A stretch of 64,000 nt of DNA, taken from NCBI GenBank assembly GCA_910574865.1, contig CAJTDN010000006.1, positions 248,001 to 312,000 of the forward strand, in the 5' to 3' direction. The stretch's first letter is position 1. Every line of letters begins with the position of its first letter. Shown here piece by piece: positions 25,364-32,410 of this stretch. Source of the DNA: Lachnospiraceae bacterium. GTDB lineage: Bacteria > Bacillota > Clostridia > Lachnospirales > Lachnospiraceae. A program made the translations under genes and the position numbers. Under the pieces are notes generated by a model. It was not told where the DNA came from. It did no database searches and saw only the letters and a program-made list of their open reading frames with translations.

Positions 25364-26248
25364 ATGCAAAGGAAAATCGAATTACTAGAGAAAATATCAG
25401 AAAACGCTTTGTTTCATATTGATGAATTCTCATTTCAGCTGACTGTGGAAGATAAAGGGAACATGAGAAAATATTTCATGGAGTTGAAAGTGGCAGGCCA
25501 GTCTCCTTCGGACGTGAGATTTTTCTTGGAGGAGGTTGCCCCTGAATGGGAATTTCTTTTGGAGTCACCGAAGGAATTGACAGATTACATAAAAAGTTAT
25601 GAGGAAGACAACAACCCGAATGACGAGAGTTTGTTCCATGATTTGAGAACTAAATATGTTGAATTTTTGAAGAGACGTGAATCGGATTCTTTTGATGCCA
25701 CTGAAAGAATAATAATATTGGGATTTAGTGTTGTTGAAGAAAAAATCTACATGGTCTTAAAAACGTTTTCATTGAACGTGCTTTCGACGTTTTTGGAAAA
25801 GTTGAAACAATATTGCCGGGAGAACGAGATGGAGATTGTCATGTCCGAGGATGTACGATGGATAGAATTGAATCAATACGTCGTCAGGCAAAAGGAGGTG
25901 GTAAGAGGATTACAGAGCGAGGAATTTCTAAAAAGGACATTGGTGAAGAAGCTTTTTCCTAGATTTTTGAGGATTTTTAAATTCATTGACATGGATGGTT
26001 ATTTCGAGAAAGGGATTTATGACGAGGTCATGTTTCAGAAGGAGGCGTATCCGAATGGAAGCGTGAAGAAGGTTGAGATTCGTCAAGTGAGCCGGTTCTT
26101 TTCTTCATATTGGAAATATAGGCTTAGTGCAAAAGATAAAGAAATTCTGTGTTTGCATGATGAAAAACCGGATGATAAGGGGATTGAGAAATACGTATAT
26201 ACATTTAAGCCAAGTCTTTTTATAAAAGATGTTTTTGAAAATTGGTGA
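25364..26248 (+). CDS. Unknown protein, last gene of the methyltransferase-ATPase cassette
   Basis: 294 aa, not recognised by eye. ATG 25364 is preferred over TTG 25361 because AAGGAG sits 6 nt upstream. The protein is highly charged with no membrane segment. It has an N-terminal helical part (IELLEKISENALFHIDEF), a central block with alternating strands (RIIILGFSVVEEKIYMVLKT), and a C-terminal part rich in Arg, Lys and aromatic residues (FPRFLRIFKFIDMDGYF). No catalytic motif stands out. It shares the AT-rich composition of the cassette. It may be an effector or sensor; function is not assignable from sequence. Confidence 0.75.
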   Translation: MQRKIELLEKISENALFHIDEFSFQLTVEDKGNMRKYFMELKVAGQSPSDVRFFLEEVAPEWEFLLESPKELTDYIKSYEEDNNPNDESLFHDLRTKYVEFLKRRESDSFDATERIIILGFSVVEEKIYMVLKTFSLNVLSTFLEKLKQYCRENEMEIVMSEDVRWIELNQYVVRQKEVVRGLQSEEFLKRTLVKKLFPRFLRIFKFIDMDGYFEKGIYDEVMFQKEAYPNGSVKKVEIRQVSRFFSSYWKYRLSAKDKEILCLHDEKPDDKGIEKYVYTFKPSLFIKDVFENW

Positions 26249-26289
26249 AAATGAGGGGATGGGTCAAATCTGAACCAAATGCTGTTCTA

Positions 26290-26321
26290 TTTCGGCGCTG
26301 GCGCGGTGCCGAATTGTAACC
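26290..26321. repeat. GTAAC-ended palindrome at the right edge of the cassette
   Basis: CGGCGC-TGG-CGCGGTGCCG followed by AATTGTAAC. The same CGCGCTGGCGCGG core occurs at 37490-37518 and 51160-51183. Confidence 0.6.
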
Positions 26322-26356
26322 TGATTAAAAAAAGTGGTTGTATTTGTTGTGGATGG

Positions 26357-26385
26357 TTGAATTAGAGCCGCGTACATGGTATACT
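26357..26385 (+). promoter_or_regulatory. Promoter ahead of the Uma2 relic and rpiB
   Basis: TTGAAT at 26357-26362, 17-nt spacer, TATACT at 26380-26385. Confidence 0.6.
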
Positions 26386-26479
26386 TTCAGATTGGAGGAG
26401 AAATGTATTTTTGCTGAAGACGGTTGGGGAAGTCCCCGGGCGTGACAACGCCGGTGTTGGCGGTAAGGAGGAATCATTT

Positions 26480-26630
26480 ATGGCATTACCAGCAAAGCAG
26501 GTGTGACATACATTCACCGACTGCCTTGCATGGAAGGGGGACGCACGAAGTCTGCCAGAAGGGGGACGCGGCCAGGGGCGGTGTTCTGGATGGATGTTTT
26601 GTTGATTTGGGAAAGGTGTTTTCCGAATGA
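26480..26630 (+). pseudogene. Uma2-family (DUF820) nuclease relic
   Basis: After AAGGAGG, the frame MALPAKQV is followed in the next frame by a TFTDCLAWKGDAR stretch, the usual opening of a Uma2 protein. It is then joined to VLDGCFVDLGKVFSE, the usual last residues of the family. The ~150 residues between, including the PD-(D/E)XK core, are missing. The identification rests on the two ends only. Confidence 0.5.
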
Positions 26631-26704
26631 GTGAAAGGATGGGAAATCTGTATTTTATGGTGGGGAAAGGCCGGGTAAATATTTGAGTACGGAAGGAGAA
26701 GAAG

Positions 26705-27178
26705 ATGAGGATTGGAATTGGAAATGACCATACGGCATTAGAATTAAAGGCGGAAATCATCGAGTTTTTGAAGGAGAACGGCCATGAGGTGGTCGACTAC
26801 GGGACGAAGGAAGCGGGGAGTTGTGATTATCCGGTATATGGGGAAATCGTGGCGCGTGCCGTGGTGGCGGGCGAGGTGGAGCGCGGCATCCTGATTTGCG
26901 GGACGGGGCTGGGTATTTCTTTGGCGGCCAACAAGGTGAAGGGAATCCGGGCGGCCGTTTGCAGCGAGCCGTATACGGCGAAGATGTCCCGGGCGCACAA
27001 TGACTGCCAGGTACTGGCGTTCGGCGCGCGGATTGTCGGGGCGGAGCTGGCCAAGATGATCGTCGACGTGTGGCTGAACACGGAGTTCGAGGGGGGCAGG
27101 CACCAGCGGCGGGTGGACATGATAAACGCCGTCGAGGCCGAAAGCAAGTTGGCGGATCCAAGCGGAAGCGCAGGATGA
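26705..27178 (+). CDS. rpiB: Ribose-5-phosphate isomerase B
   Basis: 157-aa RpiB/LacAB family isomerase of the pentose phosphate pathway, interconverting ribose 5-phosphate and ribulose 5-phosphate. Motifs: GNDHTALELK at the N-terminus (phosphate binding), the catalytic Cys in ILICGTGLGISLAANK, and SRAHNDCQVLAFGARIVG. GGAGAAG precedes the ATG. Slightly longer than the usual ~145-150 aa because of a polar C-terminus. A sugar-specific relative (allose or galactose 6-phosphate) cannot be excluded, but no sugar operon surrounds it. A 9-bp perfect hairpin AGGAACTGT/ACAGTTCCT lies between it and glmM. Confidence 0.9.
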   Translation: MRIGIGNDHTALELKAEIIEFLKENGHEVVDYGTKEAGSCDYPVYGEIVARAVVAGEVERGILICGTGLGISLAANKVKGIRAAVCSEPYTAKMSRAHNDCQVLAFGARIVGAELAKMIVDVWLNTEFEGGRHQRRVDMINAVEAESKLADPSGSAG

Positions 27179-27388
27179 GCTAAGTGCGAGGCCGTTCTTT
27201 GAGATTAGCGAGGCCGAAAGCCGGGCTTGGCGAAAAGAACTTCCTTGAAAGCAACTGGTATTGAGCACTTAATGAGCGCAGAAAGCGCGAATTTGGCACA
27301 AGGTATTTCGCATATGATGTAAGGAACTGTTAAAGAATGAATCTTCACAGTTCCTAATCGTGAATATTAAGAAAAGAGGATGAAAAAG

Positions 27389-28735
27389 ATGGGCAAGTAT
27401 TTTGGAACGGACGGATTTCGCGGGGAGGCAAACGTGGCGCTGACGGTGGATCACGCGTTCAAGGTGGGACGCTTCCTTGGATGGTATTATGGACAGGAGC
27501 ATAAGGCACGGGTCGTGATTGGAAAGGATACCAGGCGCAGCAGCTACATGTACGAGTACGCGCTGGCGGCGGGACTTACGGCTTCCGGGGCGGACGCGTT
27601 CCTTTTGCACGTGACGACTACCCCCAGTGTTTCTTACGTGGTGCGCACGGAGGAGTTTGACTGCGGCATCATGATTTCCGCCAGCCACAACCCATATTAT
27701 GACAATGGCATCAAGGTCATCAACGGGCAGGGCTACAAGCTGGAGGCGGATGTCGAGGAGAAAATAGAAGCCTACATTGACGGGAATCCGGCGGAACTTC
27801 CGCTTGCCAAGGGCGAGGACATCGGGCGGACGGTGGACTTCGCCGCAGGGCGCAACCGTTATATCGGGTATTTGATCAGCCTGGCGACGCGTTCGTTCAA
27901 GGACAAGAGGGTCGGGCTCGACTGTTCCAACGGCAGCGCGTCGAGCATTGCCAAGAGCGTGTTTGACGCCCTGGGGGCGAAGACCTACGTCATCAACAAC
28001 GAGCCGGACGGCACGAACATCAATCGGAAATGCGGTTCCACGCACATTGAGACGCTGCAGGCGTTTGCAAGGGAGAAGCGTCTGGACGTGGCGTTTGCCT
28101 ACGACGGGGACGCGGACCGCTGCATCGCGATTGACGAGAACGGAAACGTGGTCAACGGCGACTTCATCCTTTACGTTTGTGGGAAATATTTGATGGAGCA
28201 GGGCAGGCTGTACGGGGACACCATCGTCACCACGGTCATGTCCAACCTGGGACTTTACAAGGCATGCGACAAGATTGGCATGAAGTACGAGCAGACGGCC
28301 GTGGGTGACAAGTACGTGTATGAAAACATGCAACAGAACGGCTTCCTGCTTGGCGGCGAGCAGTCCGGACACATTATTTTCAGCAAGCATGCCAGGACCG
28401 GCGACGGTATCCTTACCTCGTTGATGGTGATGGAAGTGATGCTGGAAAAGAAGCAGCCGCTGGGCAAGCTTTGCGAGGAAGTGAAGATTTACCCGCAGCT
28501 TTTGAAGAACGTGCGGGTGAAGGATAAGAAAGAGGCGCAGGAAAATCCGGCCGTGCAGCGCGCCGTGGCGGACGTCAAGGAGGCGCTTGGCAGCGACGGG
28601 AGAATCCTTGTGCGCGAGAGCGGCACGGAGCCGGTCATCCGCGTGATGGTGGAGGCGGCCACGGATGGACTGTGCGCGAAATACGTGCAGCAAGTCGTGG
28701 ACGTGATTGAGGCGGAAGGCCTGGTCGTGGCGTGA
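27389..28735 (+). CDS. glmM: Phosphoglucosamine mutase
   Basis: 448-aa alpha-D-phosphohexomutase converting glucosamine 6-phosphate to glucosamine 1-phosphate for peptidoglycan precursors. All four family loops are seen: FGTDGFRG at the start, the phosphoserine loop MISASHNPYYDNG near residue 100, the metal loop AYDGDADR, the sugar loop GGEQSGH, and the C-terminal phosphate loop RESGTEPVIRVM. The start is placed at ATG 27389 with AAGAGG 9 nt upstream; the ATG three codons earlier overlaps that site. A terminator-like palindrome follows. Specificity as GlmM rather than another mutase is by overall similarity. Confidence 0.92.
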   Translation: MGKYFGTDGFRGEANVALTVDHAFKVGRFLGWYYGQEHKARVVIGKDTRRSSYMYEYALAAGLTASGADAFLLHVTTTPSVSYVVRTEEFDCGIMISASHNPYYDNGIKVINGQGYKLEADVEEKIEAYIDGNPAELPLAKGEDIGRTVDFAAGRNRYIGYLISLATRSFKDKRVGLDCSNGSASSIAKSVFDALGAKTYVINNEPDGTNINRKCGSTHIETLQAFAREKRLDVAFAYDGDADRCIAIDENGNVVNGDFILYVCGKYLMEQGRLYGDTIVTTVMSNLGLYKACDKIGMKYEQTAVGDKYVYENMQQNGFLLGGEQSGHIIFSKHARTGDGILTSLMVMEVMLEKKQPLGKLCEEVKIYPQLLKNVRVKDKKEAQENPAVQRAVADVKEALGSDGRILVRESGTEPVIRVMVEAATDGLCAKYVQQVVDVIEAEGLVVA

Positions 28736-28759
28736 TAAAAGCAGCATGGTTCATTAAGG

Positions 28760-28863
28760 AAGGGGCTGTCGGGAAATGACTGCAGGCCCACAATATATGC
28801 CGTGGCGCATCTGGATTTGCCACCATATATTGTGGGCTTTCCGCATTACCCGACAGCCCCTTT
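28760..28863. repeat. 105-bp palindromic repeat, copy 1
   Basis: Outer arms GGGGCTGTCGGG/CCCGACAGCCCC and inner arms CCCACAATATATG/CATATATTGTGGG. A second copy is at 52480-52583. The outer stem is flanked by A and T runs, so it can end transcription in both directions; here it sits between glmM (+) and the amidase (-). Confidence 0.85.
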
Positions 28864-28939
28864 GTCAATAGAAAAAATATTTCTGATGAAATCTTATAGT
28901 TACTGTTATGGGCGTATCGCAAAGATTGGGCGATGCAGG

Positions 28940-29716
28940 TCACTCCCGCACGATGACGGTCTGGTAGCCGGCCCGGCGGAGCCGTTGTTCCATCTCGCTG
29001 GCATCGTCCAGGTTGGCATACTGGCCGACCCTGACGCGGAACAAGCCGTCCCCTTCCGAGATGGCGGCCGGAAAGTCCTGCTCCAGCAGTTCGTTCAACA
29101 TGCGGTTCGCGTACACCGGATTCCGAAATGCCCCGGTCTGCACGCGGAACGTGTAGTCGGCCTGGTCGGGATTTTGTGCCCCGCCGCCGTTGATGGTCAT
29201 GAGGATGCCGTTCGCGATGGCCTGCGCGACGGCGTCAAAATTCTGGTCGAGCAAGGCGTTGTCCGTGTTGGAATTGATGAAGCCGACCTCCACCAGCACG
29301 GCGGGCATCTGCGTGCGGCGTAAGACGATCAGGTTCGGCCTGGCCTTCACGCCGAGGTTTTTAAAGCCGATGGCCTCGAGCTGGGCATTGATGTTTTCCC
29401 CCATTTCCAGCTTGATTCCCGACAAGTCATAGACGAGGGATTCCACGCCGGACACGACGTTGTCCGTCGGGAAGGAATTCCGATGTATGGAAACAAAAAA
29501 ATCTACCCCGGCCTCGTTGGCCTCCGTGGCTTTTTGTAAAGGTGATTCGTAGATGTCGGTGGTTCGGGTGTATAGCACGTCGATATCATTACTCTGTAAA
29601 ATCTCCCCGACGGCCAGCGTAATGCGGAGGTTGTCGTCTTTTTCCCGGCGGCCATTGTAGACGGCTCCCGGGTCGCGCCCGCCATGGCCGGCATCTAACA
29701 TGATAGAATAAGGCAT
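28940..29716 (-). CDS. N-acetylmuramoyl-L-alanine amidase with SPOR domain (CwlC-like)
   Basis: 258-aa zinc amidase cleaving the muramoyl-alanine bond of peptidoglycan. Residues 1-170 are Amidase_3: the zinc His and acidic residues in MLDAGHGGRDPGA, FVSIHRNS, and the catalytic Glu in VLVEVGFINS. Residues ~185-258 are a SPOR domain (FRVQTGAFRNPVYANRM...LFRVRVGQY). There is no signal peptide, as in B. subtilis CwlC, which acts at mother-cell lysis; a lytic role at the end of sporulation is a reasonable inference. ATG 29716 has AAAGGAA upstream; the longer frame is not used. Confidence 0.88.
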   Translation of the reverse strand: MPYSIMLDAGHGGRDPGAVYNGRREKDDNLRITLAVGEILQSNDIDVLYTRTTDIYESPLQKATEANEAGVDFFVSIHRNSFPTDNVVSGVESLVYDLSGIKLEMGENINAQLEAIGFKNLGVKARPNLIVLRRTQMPAVLVEVGFINSNTDNALLDQNFDAVAQAIANGILMTINGGGAQNPDQADYTFRVQTGAFRNPVYANRMLNELLEQDFPAAISEGDGLFRVRVGQYANLDDASEMEQRLRRAGYQTVIVRE

Positions 29717-29842
29717 AAGATGCGTTCCTTTCAAAATTTCTCTGTTACAGTATATGTGGATGGGAGAAATGTGTGCGGGGATTGGCTTTTGCATGGGCAA
29801 CCCTTCCTCCATTTGGTAGGTTTGTGGTGGATACGCGGCATA

Positions 29843-30826
29843 CTATCCTTGTAGCCCTTTCCGATATTTAAGGGGGGTGATGCCCACCGTCTGCTTAAAC
29901 ATTTGCACGAAGTGGGCGGTGTCGTGGAAGCCGCTCCTGGCGGCGGTTTCCTCGACGCTTAGCGAAGTTTGGGCCAATAGCTGTTTGGCATGGCTGATAC
30001 GCAGCGTGAGGACGTATTTTTTAAATGTGAAGCCCGTGTAACGTTTGAATTCCCTGCAAAGATTGGTACGGCTGACGGCGAATTGACGCACCAGGGAGTC
30101 GAGCGTCAAATCCTCCGCGAAATGTTCCTGGATGTGGGAAATGACGTCGCCATAGACGTCGGCATTTCCGGCCGGGCGCGCGGGAGAGGATTTCGTGGTC
30201 AGGAGCTCCGTCAAGAGAATGTCAATCAGGCAGGAAATCTTATGTTCATAATGGGGGACGGCCCTTTGCGTGGCCTTTAAAAGCTGGAATTGCAGCATTT
30301 CGAAATTGGGGCAGGATTCGGCATGGAAAGTGACGTCCCCGTCATCGGCGAAGGCGCGGAAAACATAGGGCATCTGCGGCCCGTCAAGATGCAGGATCGT
30401 GCAGTTCCAGAAATCGCCGCCCGTATAATATAAATGCGGCTTGCGGCAGTCGATGAGGAAGCCGTCCCCCTTGTTTAACGTGTACGTCTGCCCCCCGTAT
30501 TCCAACTTGCCCCGCCCGTCCAGGGTGAAACGCAATTCGTAAGACTCAAGGCCGCTTCGGTTGGTAAAATAATCCGCCTCGGACTCCATCATGCAAAATC
30601 CTTGTGGGTAGTAGAGGTGTTTTTTTGCCTCGTCACTGATGAGAAATTCCGGCATCAGGTGGTTCGTGCCGCACAAATGGAACGTTCCGACGTGGAACGT
30701 GCTGATTTTGTCAATCAGCTCCGAACTCAGCTCACGGTGGAGTCTTTGGTAACGTAGATTTTTGGTTCTTTCATTAAAAGAACCGCGCGCCGTGTAAAAC
30801 GGCAGCTCAGAATAATTGATGGACAT
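29843..30826 (-). CDS. AraC-family transcriptional regulator
   Basis: 327 aa: N-terminal cupin-like sugar-sensing domain (KGDGFLIDCRKPHLYYTGGDFW near residue 110-130) and two C-terminal helix-turn-helix motifs (LTLDSLVRQFAVSRTNLCREFK and VEETAARSGFHDTAHFVQMFK), ending with the typical TPLKYRKG. AAGGAG is 9 nt before ATG 30826. It is divergent from a GPH symporter-rhamnosidase operon and is most likely its activator in response to a rhamnoside or related sugar. A pseudogene at 16103 is closely similar in the sensor region. Confidence 0.9.
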   Translation of the reverse strand: MSINYSELPFYTARGSFNERTKNLRYQRLHRELSSELIDKISTFHVGTFHLCGTNHLMPEFLISDEAKKHLYYPQGFCMMESEADYFTNRSGLESYELRFTLDGRGKLEYGGQTYTLNKGDGFLIDCRKPHLYYTGGDFWNCTILHLDGPQMPYVFRAFADDGDVTFHAESCPNFEMLQFQLLKATQRAVPHYEHKISCLIDILLTELLTTKSSPARPAGNADVYGDVISHIQEHFAEDLTLDSLVRQFAVSRTNLCREFKRYTGFTFKKYVLTLRISHAKQLLAQTSLSVEETAARSGFHDTAHFVQMFKQTVGITPLKYRKGLQG

Positions 30827-30844
30827 GGTACGCTCTCCTTTGTA

Positions 30845-30888
30845 GTTACTTTTTAGCCCCGGGCCAGTCACTACGCTGACTGGCCCGG
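30845..30888. repeat. Covarying hairpin element, copy 1
   Basis: GTTAC at 30845, then CCGGGCCAGTCA-CTACGC-TGACTGGCCCGG (12-bp perfect stem) and AGGATGCACG. The copy at 37363-37406 has different stem bases that keep pairing. It lies in the AraC-symporter intergenic region. Confidence 0.8.
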
Positions 30889-31033
30889 AGGATGCACGCA
30901 TATCTAACCTTTTGTACGAATCTTATATTTTTCTGGATGTTATTCTATATCTTTCCCTATTTGAAAGTATTATTATTTAAAATATCAAATGAAATATAAC
31001 ACATTTCCAACAAAAAGAAAAGGAGAAGAAAAA

Positions 31034-32410
31034 ATGGGAAAAGAAAGAAAAATCGGAGGAATGGATTATTTTGCGTATGCCTGTTCGGCGCTGGTGTACA
31101 TCTTGCCGCAGTATTTGCTGAGTTCATTTTTGTCCGCCTACTATACGGACGTGGCGTTGGTTTCGGCGGGCGCGGTCGGCGCGGTGGTGCTCGCCATGCG
31201 TTTTACGGACGGGATTAGCGACTTGTGCATGGGCAGGATTATTGACAAGACGAATTCAAGGTTTGGAAAGGCGAGGCCGTGGCTCCTTGTCGGTACGGTT
31301 GGCCTCGCTGTCACGCTTTTGACCGTGTTCCACGTACCGGCGGGGCTGCCTGCCGTGGCCAAAATCGCCTGGCTGGCCGTGGCCTATTTCTTGATTATGA
31401 CGGTGTTCGGGACGGTGCAGGGCGTGGCTTCCAACACGATGATCATTTACCTGACCAATGACTCGCAGAAACGCAACAAGTTCGGGGCCTCCAACATGGC
31501 GGGCGTTTATGTCGGCGGCCTGGTGGCGACGACGGTCACCACGGTTTTACTGGGAGCGTTTGGCTATACGCAGGCCGGGTATGACAAGACGATGTACATT
31601 TATTCGGCGGCGGTTCTGTTTTTTGGCATCTTTTCCTTTGTCCGCCTCAAGGAAACGCAAAATGAGACGAATAAGGATATGGCCGGCGAGAAAGTCCCGA
31701 TGGGAACCATTGTCCGCAGCATGTTCCAGAATCATTATTACGTGTTCGCGGTCGTGGCCGGACTTCTGCTAAATCTGACGAACGGAATCATAACCGGGCT
31801 GGGCGTATATTTTTGCCGTGACATTTTCGGCAACGCGAACCTTTATGCGTTGGTTACGCTGGCACTGTTGCTCCCGACGTTGTTTGCCCTGCCGCTGGCC
31901 GTCATGGTGGCAAAAAAGCTGGGTCATCATAAGACGTTGATGTATGGAAGGGTCGGTTATATCGTGGGCGTCGTCGTGGAAGGTATCGCGCTTTTGATGA
32001 CCAACCTGCCGCTGTTTTTCGTGGGAGTCGCATTTAGTGGTTTGTGCAGTTCCACGTTTGCGGCCTGCTTTACGGCGCGGGTGGCCAACATTTGTGATTA
32101 TGGCGAGTGGAAATATCGGACGAACGCGTCTGGAATCATGATGAGCGCGACCAGCTTTTGCAATAAGGTCGGGTTGGGGCTTGGCTCGGCAATCACGGGC
32201 GTGATTTTGGAAATTGCCAGGTACGACGGCGCGTTGGCCAAGGCCGGAGCGGCACAATCTGCATATACGGTTGCCGTCGAGCGTTACGCGGTGGCGTTCG
32301 TTCCCATTGTTTTAAACATCATTGTGGCCGTTTGCGTGTATAAGAGCAACGTGGATCCGCAGATGGGGCAGGTGCAAAAAGGGCTGGCGGAAAGGAGAGG
32401 CGAGAAATGA
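31034..32410 (+). CDS. GPH-family (glycoside-pentoside-hexuronide) sugar:cation symporter
   Basis: 458-aa MFS transporter with 12 predicted helices. GPH features: IGGMDYFAYAC opening, DGISDLCMGRIIDKTNSRFGKARPW loop (the D-x-D/R-x-GKxRPW signature between helices 2 and 3) and ANICDYGEWKYRTNASG late in the protein. AAGGAG precedes ATG 31034; an upstream ATG at 30989 is ignored. The stop overlaps the rhamnosidase start by 4 nt (ATGA), so the two are translationally coupled. It probably imports rhamnose-containing disaccharides or glycosides for the cytoplasmic rhamnosidase. Confidence 0.9.
   Translation: MGKERKIGGMDYFAYACSALVYILPQYLLSSFLSAYYTDVALVSAGAVGAVVLAMRFTDGISDLCMGRIIDKTNSRFGKARPWLLVGTVGLAVTLLTVFHVPAGLPAVAKIAWLAVAYFLIMTVFGTVQGVASNTMIIYLTNDSQKRNKFGASNMAGVYVGGLVATTVTTVLLGAFGYTQAGYDKTMYIYSAAVLFFGIFSFVRLKETQNETNKDMAGEKVPMGTIVRSMFQNHYYVFAVVAGLLLNLTNGIITGLGVYFCRDIFGNANLYALVTLALLLPTLFALPLAVMVAKKLGHHKTLMYGRVGYIVGVVVEGIALLMTNLPLFFVGVAFSGLCSSTFAACFTARVANICDYGEWKYRTNASGIMMSATSFCNKVGLGLGSAITGVILEIARYDGALAKAGAAQSAYTVAVERYAVAFVPIVLNIIVAVCVYKSNVDPQMGQVQKGLAERRGEK

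Noticed and set aside
27179-27388. T-box or other riboswitch upstream of glmM (also a glmS-like ribozyme)
   Set aside because: Only a 9-bp hairpin (AGGAACTGT/ACAGTTCCT) without U-tract and no T-box sequence or ribozyme core was found.
27269-28747. 492-codon minus-strand frame opposite glmM
   Set aside because: Antisense shadow of glmM; composition is biased (His, Val, Leu, Arg) and no motif is seen.
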